A stretch of 64,000 bases of DNA. It comes from Cordia subcordata. Lineage: Eukaryota; Streptophyta; Magnoliopsida; Boraginales; Cordiaceae. The notes under the pieces were generated by a model. That model saw nothing but the letters and a program-made list of their open reading frames with translations, did not search any database and was not told the DNA's origin. This document shows, in pieces, positions 23,888-36,695 of this stretch; position 1 is the first letter of the stretch; every line of letters begins with the position of its first letter. Location: positions 31,922,501-31,986,500 of the forward strand of contig JAPTOF010000002.1 of assembly GCA_028554755.1 (NCBI GenBank), in the 5' to 3' direction. A program made the position numbers and the translations under genes.

Positions 23888-26800
23888 CTAGACAAGAGGT
23901 GGATATTGCTTGGCCTGCTGCCTCACCCTTCTCTTATACTCCACTTGGTCCTACAAATGCCACACAACACAATTTAGAAAAGAATATCATATATGAAGAA
24001 CTAGAGGTGAAAAGGGGAACCAGACTTGTTTCGTAAGGCAGCATACCTGCATGAATAGCTGATAGCCATCAGTCTGTGCTGGATCAGCTGGATTTGGCTG
24101 ATCTAACAAGTCCTGAATTCCCACAAGAATTTGCTTCACTGTAATAGCAGGTCTCCACCCCTGAAGGGAAATGTCAATTATAAACGTTTTGTGTAATCAA
24201 CTGATTGTTATAACCACTGAAAACAAACATGAAAGGGGTAAAGAGGAAGGAAAACTCACACTATCCTCATTAAGGATAGACAAGCAAACCGTCCCAGAAG
24301 GGTAAACATTTGGGTGAAAGAAACCTTGAGGGAACTTGCACTTTGGGGGTTTGCTAGGATAATCCTCGCTGAAGTGCATAGTGAGTGGATAGAAGCCACC
24401 CTCCCAATCAGTCTGCATCGAATAAGAGCTTAGTACTGTCTCTATTAAATAAGAGTTTAGTATTTACATTACTTTTTGTGCAATAAATGTAACACAAAAA
24501 GAATAGGATTTAATCTCATCACAGTAATGAACTCTCTGGACTGAAAATTAGGAAAGAATCTGCCAGCTAGAAAGCTCTTTGGCATCATTATGGTGGTCGA
24601 TTGAATGGGCAAATATGCCTATTGTGGTGAACGGTGAACCCAAGGTATTCAATGAACACTAAAGCTATATTCGCATGGAACATGTTATGAAACTATAGTA
24701 ACACATGGATCGACGAAAAAGTTAATCATTATAGACAAAATATTAGTACTGGAAAAGCAGAAAAAGCAACAACTAAGACAGCAATCAAGTGATTGCACTC
24801 TACTCAGACTACTGACTGGTGTATTCAGAGGCCAATGTACTCAATCCTTGTAACAGGATATTGTGTGCTGGATAGCTGTAGTCAGAGCCCAGAAAAGGGT
24901 TACTGCTTTTAAAGTACAAAAACCTTATACCCTTTATTGGACGGGTCATGTCCTTCTTCTCTCCTAGGGAGGCTAAACTTCAAAAGTGTCCAAAAGTAAA
25001 AGGAAAATCTTCGCCACCATTCAGAGGAGATGGAACTAAAGAATGATAGAAAAGCAAGGTGACAAGGCAAAGCAGAAATGGCAAAAGAATATGGAAAAGA
25101 GATGATATTATGTATACTTATTGTAATAAGGACTCAAAGTACACAAAACGAATCTAAGAATATTAAATTGCCACTTGGTATATTGCAAATGCTGCAAAGT
25201 GCCCAGACCTCAGCATGTTTGGTAGTCCAAAGTGGTCATTTCTTTCCACCCGATGAATGTACGAGACAGATGACGAATAGAAGGATCAAAAACATGCTGG
25301 CATTGCTGAAAACTGAAACTATTCAAACCAAAGATACAACCTCCATTAATAGGTCCAGCATCCTATGATGATACCCAAACGGATACAAATGATATTCAGA
25401 GAAGTTACTTCTCAAAAAGGTTAAATTTTAATGTTTGACCACAAAAATAGAGACCTAAAATGTTCACTGAAATGTTTTCTTGAAACTAGTAAGATAAACA
25501 GCTACAAACTCAAAAATGAAATAAAACAAGCATGCGAGAGGAAATAATGAATATGTAAAGAATCTTATGGAATACACAGCAGCACTTTATTCATTATATT
25601 CTATAACATATTATGGTCTAACATGAGAAGGCATACTCTATGACTCATGATTGAAAGTGATACTTAACTGAATGCTCTCAAGCAGTATAAGAAGAATTTT
25701 CAAATCACAAGAAGTTTCAAAGACACCTGATAGCGTGTGATTCAAAAACCAAGATGTCACTTTTCAACGTCCAAACATTATTCTATTAAGATGCTAACCA
25801 GAAGAGGGGGAAAGAAAGGGAGAGAGAGTAATGTACAAAGTGTACTGCAGCCTGCATATATGGAATAGGCCAAATATAATCAGCATATGCACATGAGATA
25901 AACTTTATGCAGTATTCTGCATCCAGATTTTTTTTATAATTACACCTCGTCCAAGCCCATGGTCCAGTATCTTTAATTGAAATGTATGCTATGTCTAAGT
26001 TCTAACTACAACAAACAACCGAAATCTATCAAACATCAACTGTCGAAGAAGAGGGCAGGGAGGGGAGAAACTTCTCAAAGAAAAAGGAGCATGCAGAGAA
26101 GAAAAGAAAAATGTAACGATGTACACATATAGACACTGATGTTGAGAGACTAGAGAATATAGACACTAACGTAATCACTGGCCACTGCTATAATCGATAT
26201 GACAATATCCTATAGACTTGTCCCTTTTCGTACTTCAAACGACATTGTCCCAGTATCAGCACATTGTATCTTTTAGGCAATATATTACCACATAAACAAG
26301 TATACTGTCATTCTCAAAAGCTTATAGGGATGCATCGACTTCAACATGTCTGTCTTTTCGTACATCTCCAAACATAGTTTGAAAAAGCTATGGACCAACC
26401 TTATGTCCAAGTTTCAGTGGGCCTGTTGGATTAGCTTCTTTTCATAGAAAATTACATTTTTTTCCTGAAAAAGCATATCTTTTTTTGCAATAAGTATTTG
26501 GATTAGATTTTTTTTTTTGGGGGGGGGGGGGGGGAAGCTTTGGAAAAACTCAAATTTGGCTTTTTTCAGTAGCTAGAACTTTTGGCTTCTCAAAAAGGCA
26601 CTTTTTTCCAAAAGTTTAAGAAAAAACATTTTTAAGAAAAGTCAACTCAAACAAGCCCTATGATACTCAGGAAGCTCTCTGCCCTGATTTCTCCCAAGCA
26701 AGATTAGTAGACACTCATACAACTCATCCTACAAACTCTAATGTACGTGACCACTCTTCGTGAACTAGGATGGATGCATTTCCTATCACATTGTTCTACC

Positions 26801-27589
26801 TAATGTTGAAACAAAATGGTTTTTGTTTACAATGGCTTTTCTTCTTCCATCGGAAATGTTGCATCTTGGGTGCAAATTTCTATAAGCTAACTAATATTGA
26901 AGTCCAATCCTTCCCGAGACAGTTTTCTACACCAAAGAAACTAATAGGCAAAGAGGAACACTAAAATTCTTATTAATTTGGTAAGAGGTAGAGTATTAGG
27001 TGATTAACCCAAAGAAGTAAGAACTATCCAACAGTGTATATAGCTGGCATAACTTAATGAAAAATGACCAATAAATTAATCATAAATGACAAAATCTGGA
27101 AAAGGAAGATTCTAATAGAAAATGAAGGGTACTTAAACCCCTAAATTAGGACCAAATGCAAGAACCCAGATAAATTTTTTGAACCAAAAAAAAATAATAA
27201 TAATAAATAATAAATAATAAATAAATAAACAAGTAAAGAAGAAGAGAGGACTTACCCCAGGCTTACCAGGGATGGTGCAATGCCACACCATCAAGTTGAC
27301 CGACCCATCTGGACCCGTTTCTGGCTTTGCCACAAAACCCTAAAAGAACATTGAAAATATTCCAAATTGAGGCCAAACCATGTCTTAAATTTGCTTTATC
27401 TATACATGTGTGTGCGTATGCATGTAGGGTTGTGGGTTAACAGGAGACGAAAAACAAAGAATATGAAAACATCATGCGTTGAAATAAAAAGGAATTGAGA
27501 TTTAGAGAGAGAGTACAGACATGAGGATGATTCTTACGCCAGGCTTTGCGTTCCTCGGCAAGACGACCACGCGCGATTCCTCCCGACAT
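23888..27589 (-). CDS. SCE1: SUMO-conjugating enzyme SCE1 (UBC9 orthologue)
   Basis: Five exons: 27589-27521, 27339-27256, 24412-24260, 24160-24047 and 23950-23888. All junctions are GT-AG, and each exon holds a whole number of codons (23+28+51+38+20 = 160 residues, the exact family length). The protein starts [20 protein letters not shown] and is a single UBC fold. The HPN motif ([10 protein letters not shown]) is followed by the catalytic Cys94 in [11 protein letters not shown]. The N-terminal basic helix that contacts SUMO and E1 is intact, and the C terminus is [12 protein letters not shown]1 takes SUMO from the SAE1/SAE2 activating enzyme and transfers it to target lysines in nucleus and cytosol; it is usually the essential E2 of this pathway. 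Intron 2 is unusually long (24413-27255, 2.8 kb) and carries a MITE at 26419-26658. The gene looks fully functional. Confidence 0.97.
26419..26658. mobile_element. Tourist-like MITE, family copy B (in SCE1 intron 2)
   Basis: Ends pair as 'gggcctgttggatt' and 'tcaactcaaacaagccc'. The internal order (ttcctgaaaa, tagaacttttgg, caaaaaggcac) follows the other copies. It contains a poly-T tract running into 16 G at 26519-26534. No clear target duplication was found. Confidence 0.65.
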
Positions 27590-27597
27590 GTTTTCTT

Positions 27598-27600
<3 letters not shown>

Positions 27601-27628
<28 letters not shown>
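27601..27628 (-). repeat. (GA)14 microsatellite in the SCE1 leader
   Basis: A CT dinucleotide run on the plus strand, starting 12 bases from the SCE1 ATG, so the mRNA leader carries a GA repeat. Such tracts are common in plant 5' UTRs and are length-variable. A TATATATA stretch at about 27711-27720 is the likely TATA region. Confidence 0.85.
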
Positions 27629-27636
<8 letters not shown>

Positions 27637-27934
27637 TTGTTTGGCTGTTTGTTTCTCAACTCTCCGCACCTATCACCCACTTCGTGCTCTAATAATTGAA
27701 ATACTGTAGTTATATATATAGATATATACAGATGATAGACTTTTCGTATTTGTCACCGTATTAAATTGCAATGAGCCCAGTTTCTCTAGTAAATATATTA
27801 ACTTGGTAGGCTGGAAACATGCCTCAAATGGATAACGTGGAAAAGTTTATGAGATGACACCAGAGTTTGAGTTTTAAGTTGGAAAAATTTTTGGAGTAAC
27901 TCTAGAGTTTGCGTTTCTACCTATACCATGAGGG

Positions 27935-28060
27935 TTTTGTTTTCGGATCATATTGATGTATATATTGAATTTATTATGTTCATAAATTTATTTTAATAGT
28001 TTTGTTTGGATCATATTGATGCATGTATTGAATTTATTATTGTTCATAAATTTATTTTAA
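27935..28060 (+). repeat. Tandem duplication, 2 x about 63 bp
   Basis: The unit 'ggatcatattgatg' ... 'aaatttattttaat' occurs from 27945 and again from 28008 with few changes. Confidence 0.8.
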
Positions 28061-30084
28061 TCGCTAGATTCTGCCAAGTTCTTTGATAATCGAACTTAAT
28101 CAGTTTTTTTTTTTTTTTAATTTTCATCCCATGAGGTTTGGACCTAATACTTGAGAAAAAAAAATTTTAACTATTTTAATTATTCTCTAATTCTGATTGA
28201 ACTTAACCGATTAAGTCTTTGTAGATACCACAAGGCTGCAATCTTTAAATTCAAATTCTAATATATTCAATGTATATCCAACTACTATGTTTGCTATTTG
28301 AGTGTCTCTTCCGCTATATTAATATTATTATTGGTTAACAAAAAGAGAAATCTGAAAATTGTGAATTTTGTCGTATATCGATAACTGACAACTAAGAGAA
28401 AAAGAAAGAAAATTCAGTTGCAATTGAACCCTGGGCTACTCACAACTTGGTTCTCCAGTTTGGAACTTTATTTAAAACGGATTGGGCCGAGTTGGAATGA
28501 GGCTGATTTGGATTGGAATTCTAAGGAGATAGGCCTCCATCCTGTCCGGCCTCCTTGTGAGCGTTTCTCTGTGCTGGCCTCACTGTTCCTTTATCATTTT
28601 GTATGAGAAATTGTTGCAATTAGTTTGTCACTAGAAACTGTTGTTGTTTGTTTTCTTTTCGTTTGTTTGTGTAAAAACTGCTTTACTTGACCATTCAGAA
28701 AGCATTTTCTCCGAACATAAATAAGAATATTCATTCGATAAAGAAGAAAATCTTATATCCTGAAATTTTCTTATATTTTTTGTACCTCACGATTAATTTG
28801 TACTAGAGAATGCAATACAGGTAGTAGTACCCTTATGAGAAGAAAACACTTTGGTTTGCCTAGCCAAAAAAGAAGAAAAAAAGTAACGAGCGAATTTAAT
28901 TAGGAAAGTAATCGAAAATCTTTCGGTCCACATAGATGGAAATTTGTGCGTGATAGCGAGAGAGTGGGCTGTCTCTCTATATATGTGGAACTTATCTCTG
29001 TTGCGTATTGGATTTTGTTTACACAAATTGAGGAGCTGGCAACCCAAAGACAATCAAGAGTACTGTGTGCACTGATCATTACTTTCCTTAACTTCACCAG
29101 ATGGCTAAAATGCTACCATTGCCACAGCTTGACGCATGCCCCATTACGGAATACTCACAGTAATACACCACACGATATGTCCACATGAGTGTTATCCACG
29201 CTAGGAGCTCAACGCAGAGAAAAAGAGCGGGTCCGAAGGTAAGATAAGTGGATGATATGGAAGACAAAAATTAAAGGAAGAAGAAAAATCAGAAAGCAAG
29301 AGGGCCACGGTGATACGATTATGTCAAAGGAATCATTTTACATTCTATGAAACCATGCATAATCTATATCTTTTTAATGTTGTACTTAACAATGAGTGCA
29401 CTGATTAACGAAAACAGCGCTAGAGCTATTGGACCGAAAGGAGATCTTAGATTAGTTTTAATTATGGCACTAATGATTTCTGTAAAGAAAGTGAGAGATG
29501 TTTTACTTATGACAAGATCCATTTGATCAAAGGAGGCAGAAAGCAAGAAAAAGAAAAAGGATAACAATAATTTCCTAATGGAAAAGGAGGTGGGAGCATG
29601 TGATGCAAAGCTCCCACATGACCATAAAGCTTATAAGCTTAGCACAAGCAAGAAAAAGAAAAATGTGGGCCTGCGTTGCCCTGGGCTATGGGAATAAAGC
29701 TATGTTACAGCTGCACAAGTATAGTGACCTCTCTCAAACTGACTGGATAAAGCCATTTGCTTTGTTTATTATTATAAATTTAATTTTAATCTATCAGCAA
29801 TTCCTAGGATCTGGTGAGAAAGATGCCATGGATTTTGCATTCTAAGAGCTAGGAATAATCCCAACTAATTAACAGAATTAACAACCATTCTTTGTGCTTT
29901 CTTATTTCGTGCTAAGGCCAGTTACGCAGCAGTCCTTTCAGGAAAAGTATCAATTTCTACTGTTGTTTAGCAAAGAGTACAATTTTTCTGGAATCTCAGC
30001 AATAATTCTGAAGCCAAAGAGCCGATAAGACTATAAATAGGACGTCAATGTGTACAACTGTTAGTTTCTCTATAAAAATGTCTC

Positions 30085-30085
<1 letters not shown>

Positions 30086-30125
<40 letters not shown>
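30086..30125. repeat. (TA)20 microsatellite
   Basis: An uninterrupted TA dinucleotide run. Confidence 0.95.
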
Positions 30126-30127
<2 letters not shown>

Positions 30128-32011
30128 ATTATTCGAAGAGTCTCTGCTAATCATGGGGCCATCTACAGCAAATGACGCTTAACAAAACGCCATGCATGAG
30201 CCTCTCACGAGCTGGTAAAGCGACGTAAAACTCAAACATACAATATAATTCACAAACTCGATTTCATTTAGCATGCAGTGGCACCCCATCATATTTGTTT
30301 TCTTTTAACACTTCCAATGTATAAGTTGGTAAGATTGATAACAAAGTGTAGAACACAAACAAACTATGGGAAAATTTTGGTGGGGCCATTTTGAGGTTGC
30401 AGTTGCTTTGGCTTGCATCCAAGCTAACGTAATGGTAGGATTGGAGAAAACGCAATTGAAGAGGACAGATGAGTTAGGTCAAGAAAAACGAAAGGTAATT
30501 GTGGTAGGGATCATTTCTGTCAGCTTTCTAATTTCTACCTCTAACTCTAGATCTTCCTTCAAAATGAAGGAGAAGAAGAACCCTAATAAAGACTTTTGTT
30601 GGTGAATATGCGAAGAAGTTTCCTTAGCTTGCAGTCTACCGCAACAAAAAACGTGCCATATTTAGTCCTGACTTGGATTACAAATTAGTACTTTGCCTTC
30701 ACTGGAAAAACGTTGTGTCACTTGCTTGTTAGACTTTCTTTGGGGGGTTTTTGTTAACAATAGAAAATGTCTCGGAAAAGTTCGTCTAACTCACATCAGA
30801 AAGATTAAATTTTAAAACACAATAACTTTGTTTGCAAAAATCATAGTTAGGGCATTTACTCCGATCATCTAGTTTACTAGAAATATATATTTACGATTCT
30901 ATTTGTGAATTTGACAAGTTATCTATCAACTAACTAGCTGCTGATTAAGTTATTGTGAGCTTTGAATAATCGTTGTTAAACAATTAGCTAGCTGCTGATG
31001 ATTGAGTTTGTTTATGTGTGTGCTTTTAGTTTCGAGATTCTTGATTATCATATATGATTTATCGATTTGAAAAACATTTCATTAACTAAATATGATTGCA
31101 GAACTCATCATTTTAGAGCCGTATCTAGAGCATATATAGCGAGCGAGGGGCATGAGGACACGGGCGTAGACCATTTGATGGCATATATTCAATTACCTCA
31201 CAGAAGACTTCGTATTTACGAGATACATATTGCGAAGCTGCCTACCAAAAGAAAGACTATGAGCATATAAAAATCAATTGTTTATCATATTTACAAGTCT
31301 AAACACTCTATTCTAGGAGTTTGGAAGAGTCTAACAACAACCTATAGGCATTTAAAAAGACTATTTAGACATTATGTCGTACTTGGGACCATTAATCTAA
31401 CATTAAGAACTAATGTCCAAACTGCAAAATGAGCTGCGTATCACAAGCATAATCTTGAACATTCACAAGCAAGATTATGCTATGGATTTTGCAGCATACA
31501 AAGAAAGAACATATTATTTGCCTACCTCAATTGACTAGTTTAATGATGGCGGGTACTTTGTGACGTGAGTAAAAGATTTATTTACGCATTGGATTTGAGT
31601 TAGTTAAAAAGATTATTTCTTATAATTAATATCAATAAATCTTATTGTTGATAAGATTTAATTAGAGTTCTTTTAAGCAACATTTGAAGATCCTACACTT
31701 TTTTTTTCCCTTTATTTTTAGGATCCAAGGAGGCTAAGGTAATGAGGTCGTGAAATCACGATATATAGGTGAATTTCTCACACTTTGTCTTTGTCACACC
31801 CGAAGTAGTAATTTTGTGGAGACAATGATAACTCATGAAGGCTCAAATGTTGACTAAGACCATAATTGATCAAGATATTTGCATAAAAATTAGTTTTCCT
31901 ATGAATGTGGTTTACCAGATGTAACTCGATCTTTCCCTAAGAAACTGATATCAATTGAAAATTATTAAGGAAAGGTTTCAAACTAATTGAGAGACTGAGA
32001 TATCCCATTTA

Positions 32012-32236
32012 AGGCTTTTTTAGATTGGCTTTTTCAAAAGCTTTTTTTTTAACAGTTTTTAAAAAATAATTTTTTTTATAAGCTGAAAATTCTAATTTCT
32101 AAAAAAAATTGTATTTGAGCTTTATTGAGAGTTTTAATTTTTTTGGAAGTCAGATTAAATAGTTATTACAAATTTAATTTAAATTTTTTAAGAAAATATA
32201 CTTTTTTTGAGAAAAAAAAACAATCCAAACAGGCTT
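32012..32236. mobile_element. Tourist-like MITE, family copy C
   Basis: Ends 'aggcttttttagattggc' and 'caatccaaacaggctt' are flanked by TTA at 32009-32011 and 32237-32239, the canonical Tourist/PIF-Harbinger duplication. 225 bp, non-coding. Confidence 0.8.
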
Positions 32237-32239
32237 TTA

Positions 32240-32630
32240 CTCAAGAGGAAAGATCTTATGTTTTTAGTGTGTGAACTTGGATTAGATTTTGAGAAGAATT
32301 TTGTCCAATAAAAAAGAAAAGAAACAAACAAACAAACTTGTTAGATGGCAGAAATTCTGTGAAATTGCGACCCACAAGGAGCCTTGAGTCTGACTGAGAA
32401 AAATGTGGATTCCACCGTACGATAAGGAGACTAAAAAGGCCACGTGATGTAGGAGACCACCAAGCCGGCTGCTGTCTGAGGGTGTGGGTCTTTCTCTCCG
32501 ACCTTTCGCTTTACTGTTTCCCCTACCACCACCCCGCTCTGTCCCTTTCCTATGCAACCCCTAGCCTTTTTAGCAGCATTCCACTTAAAAAAAAAGTCAT
32601 AAAATAGGGAAAATTATGTATGATTTTGAT
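32240..32630. other. Short spacer between two MITEs
   Basis: A more GC-rich stretch (about 32400-32570) with 'ccacgtg' and C-rich words and open frames on the minus strand, but no recognisable protein or RNA. Confidence 0.4.
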
Positions 32631-32633
32631 ATA

Positions 32634-32861
32634 GAGTCTGTTTGGATTGATTTTTTTTTATATAAAAGTACTTTTTAAAAAAAAAAATTACATTAAATTT
32701 GTAATAACTATTTGATTTGGCTTCCAAAAAAATTAAAATTCTAAAAAAAAACTTAAATACAGCTTTTTTTAAAAGTCATAATTTTCAACTTGTAAAAAAA
32801 AAACTGTTTTTCAAAAGTTTTTTAAAAAAATATTTTTGAAAAAACTAATCCAAACGAGCTT
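32634..32861. mobile_element. Tourist-like MITE, family copy D
   Basis: Ends 'gagtctgtttggattg' and 'ctaatccaaacgagctt' are flanked by ATA at 32631-32633 and 32862-32864. 228 bp, in the same orientation as copy C, 400 bp away. Confidence 0.78.
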
Positions 32862-32875
32862 ATATACTCATCCTT

Positions 32876-33147
32876 GTTAAAAATCCTGTTCCATCATAAA
32901 AAATTTAATTGGTTATTATGAGAAATGGTTTAAAACTTTATATGGTGGTATTGAGTTTTGTGATTTTTTATGTGGGACTTGTACATATTTTAACACCCTG
33001 CTCACGTTTGACCTGAAATAGTGTGTACCAGATGGACGTGTGACCTTGGTTGGATGGCGTATGATCTGAAATAGGAATGGGTCACCACAACTTGGAAAGC
33101 TTGTGCACTTGACGGTTTATGACTTGAAGGGATGGATCACCATGGCC
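32876..33147 (+). repeat. Dispersed repeat, copy 2 (best preserved)
   Basis: Same family as 10733-10985. It contains 'tttatgtgggacttgtaca', 'cacgtttgacctgaaatag', 'ggacgtgtgacc' and 'atgggtcaccac'. It is non-coding and its class is unresolved. Confidence 0.5.
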
Positions 33148-33362
33148 CATAACTTATATGATGATTTTCAATCTTGTAATTTTCCAATGTGAAAAGAATA
33201 TATATCCCAACAATCTTTTTCCTCGACTTCAATTAAAAAAACTGCAAATTTGTTTGTTGTTTGGGTCTCTAAGACAATTAGGACGAACAAAATTTCCAAC
33301 TTGTAACTTCTCTTGTGGTCTGGGGACTATTATTGCATTGCGAAAGCAAGCTATGTGTAGGG

Positions 33363-34018
33363 TAGGAGTGTTCATTGGGAATTTCTGCCCTAATCAATAA
33401 AATTTTTTTCCCTAAAATAATTTTTGGGAAAAAAGATTTGTTTTGTTCCCTGCTCCAATTCACCAATGGAGAGCATGATTTAGGGAAATGGGAAATGGGG
33501 AAAAGCCACTGGGAATTGGGAAATCCCCAATTTTTTTTTTGATAAAGTTCAAAACTAATTTTAGACAAAACTTATATCGAATAATTCTAAATCTAAAATG
33601 TAAACAAAAATATATAATCTATACTTCAAAATATAAATAAAAATATATAACCAAACATAAAGCATAGCGAAGAAAATAGAAAGAAAGATGAAGAAAATAT
33701 AAAGAGACCAAGTAGCTAAAAAAATGTTGAAAGAATGAAGTGAAGAGAAAAATAAAGATTAATAGAAATTTAAGATATGTTATATTAATATATGATAACA
33801 TATTATATAATTAAATAATATACATACATATTTCATATAATAAAAAAATTTCGAGTTTCGGGTTTTTCTAAAAAAAATTAAATTTATTCCGATTCCCAAC
33901 TCGTTTCTCCAAAATTTTTTCCAATCCCCGACATTTTTTCCCAATTTCTCAATTTTGATTTTCCCATACCCAAAAAACCAGTTTGATGATCGGATTTCTT
34001 GATTAATGAACACACCTA
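33363..34018. mobile_element. hAT-like non-autonomous DNA transposon
   Basis: Termini 'taggagtgttcatt' (33363) and 'aatgaacacaccta' (ending 34018) are inverted repeats. They are flanked by the 8-bp direct repeats gtgtaggg (33355-33362) and gtgtagag (34019-34026), 7 of 8 matching. An 8-bp target duplication with T/CAGGGGTGT-like ends is the hAT signature. The interior has subterminal inverted similarity ('gggaaatgggaaatgggg' on the left, 'ccaatccccgacattttttcccaatttc' region on the right) but no transposase frame. Confidence 0.8.
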
Positions 34019-34029
34019 GTGTAGAGATT

Positions 34030-36580
34030 GGTTAATTTGCTTTTTCTGAATACATACAATCTCTCAATTCTGATCGGGAAAAAAAAAAGAATCATTTGTA
34101 TAGACTGCATAATCGGAGTTGACATCTTTGAAGAATAGTCGTCGAATTTTGGTTTCCGCAAATTGAAAAGGACCACGTAGAGGACACTAAATACAGGACC
34201 ATGTGAGTACATTGACAAAAATGGCCATAAAAGATGAAAAATCTATTACGTGTACACACACAATTATTGCAAAGCAAAGCACTCATATATAGGACCCATG
34301 AATAAATTGATATTAAGGTCTGTATGTTATTGCTCCACATTACCATCCTGATGAACTCTCCTTTTTTTTTCTTTTTTGGTTTCCTTTCTCTTTTTTCTCC
34401 CCCACTATTGTGTGGTTGGGTGGTGGGGAGTTGAATGTCTATTAACAAATGGGTCCATATATCAATCTATGAACCGTTGCATAAGAAAAGCTAATGAAGA
34501 AGACCTTAACACACATGCATACACACACACATCATGCAACTTAATTATACATCAATTTTATTGCTCATCGATCACTTGGAACAAATTAGGAAATACATAA
34601 TTATTTTAGTCAGTAGCCCCTGTTATTGGTAGAAAGAATGCGTGTAATTGCGAGACATAATAAATGCGTTTTAATTATTTTAATGCAATTTGCACAATGT
34701 TATTACGTACTTGTAATAATAATATATTATTATATTATATATTACCATGCCGGTGATCTCTTTCTTTAGTTGGGAGGTGGGTAATAAATGGGAGTTAGGC
34801 ACCTAAACAATAAAATGGACCCGTTGGTTGATCAGAGAGACATTGACAAATCAAGTTTGATATCAAATTTAAGGAACCAAATATATAATATTCAAGAACT
34901 CATGTTATATTATTATAAAAAAAAAGAAAAGAAAAGTAAGAAAAGGTGCGCTTCAGCAGAAGTGAAATAACTAAGCTAATTAATTAATTGAAAGTGCACA
35001 AACTACAATTAATACTTGTACAAGTAGGGAAACACAAAGAGGGCACTAATTGGATCATTTTTTAACGCCCTCATTGTGGCGAAAGCAATTCTCCACATGT
35101 TGTATTATTATCAAAAAAGAAAAAGAGAAAAGAAAAGTAAGAAAAAGTGCACTTCAGCAGAAGTGAAATTACCAAGCTAATTAATTAATTGAAAGTGCAA
35201 AAACTATAATTAATACTTGTACAAGTAGGGAAACACAAAGAGGACACTAATTGGATCATTTTTTAATGCCCTCCTCGTGAAAGCAACTCTCCGTAATCGT
35301 TTTGTCTGATTCCAAATCACGTGGGTTGGTTATTTGTGTGTGTATTAATATTCTGGGCAACTACACACTCGTAAGACAACATATATTTATACGTGTACAT
35401 GCATACAATGTGGAAAATAATGTAAAGGGCCAAAAAAAGAAAAGAAAGAAAAAGAAAATAATGGGTAAGAATACAAGGGCAAAAGAGTAAAAGGGGGAAG
35501 AAGACTGAAAAGGTTGACAACTGTTTTTGGGGGAAAATCAGGGAGAGCCGTTGGGTGCCGCCAAGGGCTTTTTGGGAAAGAGTGCGACGTAAGCTTCCAG
35601 CCATCTCGGATAGTGGTGTGCCTTGGTACTGTAAAATTAACCAAAAAAACCCATATTTTCGAGTTTATTAATTTCATAAATTTTGTGTAGTTGTTCATTC
35701 CTCTTAAAAAGAAATTGCTCCAGTAATTCACAAATTACCATGTTTCAAAATTCAGAATATCAAACTTCACCAAGTTATTTAAGAATTATTATGTCCAAGA
35801 TTGTCGTTATCAAACTCGCAAGTGTCACAAATGTTATAAATTTGAAAACAATGTTATGCTTAAAATTATTACTTGAATCTAATTTATCCAACTATAGAGA
35901 TCACAAAAAGTAAAAGTCAGATAAGCATTGTTTTAAATAGTGAGATAAGATCACAACCTTTGGGACAACTTAAATTCATTCTTCGAGATAACATTGAGAA
36001 GTTACATCTTTCAAAGATTAATTTCAATTTAAACGAATTTACCTCTTCTTGTAAAAAAGAAAATAATAATAATGAGATAAATATTAAATTTCACACCTTA
36101 CTGAGTGATTTTATGTGCTCAGTCTAATACCTCAACTATGAAATTATTATTTGGCAACAAAATTATAAATTTTGCAAAAAAGACTATGAAGTTATTATTA
36201 TCATTGTAAAAAAATGAGGGGGAGGCCCCTGCACCTCACCAAAATCCACCAAACCCAACTAAAGAAAAATCGCAAACCCAAAGAATAAAAACCAAGTGGT
36301 TGCTGTCATTGTTGCTGTCCCAGTAGTTATACACACATACATACACACACTGTCACGTAACACAAAGCAACTTTTTTTCACACACACAAGAACACATAAC
36401 TCAGCTTCGTATAATAATACTTCTATTCCCTCAACTACCCTTCCGAGTTCCTATACCATTTTTCCCCTCAAATTCTCTCTCAATTCCACTACTATCTACA
36501 TTTTATTGTGGCTTTGTCTTCTTGGGCTTCTCTTTAGTTGCTGCATCACTTTCTTTGTCATAGAAAAGACTTCATCTCCA
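34030..36580. other. Spacer upstream of KIN4A
   Basis: Holds a 201-bp tandem duplication (34904-35297) and otherwise AT-rich sequence. The stretch from about 36280 is C/T/A-rich with no frame of note and is likely promoter and 5' UTR of KIN4A. Confidence 0.5.
34904..35297 (+). repeat. Tandem duplication, 2 units, period 201 bp
   Basis: Words such as 'gaaaagtaagaaaa' (34931 and 35132) and 'acttgtacaagtaggg' (35014 and 35215) recur at a constant 201-bp distance. The copies are highly similar across the whole unit. Confidence 0.9.
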
Positions 36581-36588
36581 ATTCTGTC

Positions 36589-36612
36589 ATGAAAAACACA
36601 CTCCATTGCTGA
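36589..36612 (+). promoter_or_regulatory. Possible 7-codon upstream ORF of KIN4A
   Basis: ATG at 36589 followed by six codons and TGA at 36610-36612, ending 84 bases before the first in-frame KIN4A ATG. It would matter only if transcription starts upstream of 36589, which I cannot show. Confidence 0.3.
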
Positions 36613-36695
36613 CTATTTCCTCTCACATACATACAGAAACAAATTCAGTTACTAAATCTTTGGCTCTCATTTCGTTTTTTCTTTTTTTGGATTTG

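Larger units (their letters stand above)
27735..32008. other. Intergenic spacer, no gene recognised
   Basis: Contains a tandem pair of 63-bp units at 27935-28060 and a (TA)20 microsatellite at 30086-30125. Open frames here are short and unlike known proteins. Confidence 0.5.

Noticed and set aside
28418..28606. 62-residue plus-strand frame with protein-like composition
   Set aside because: No homology recognised, isolated and short; not enough support for a gene.
32282..32557. 91-residue minus-strand frame in GC-richer DNA
   Set aside because: Low-complexity Arg/Gly start, and it lies between two MITEs; no recognisable domain.
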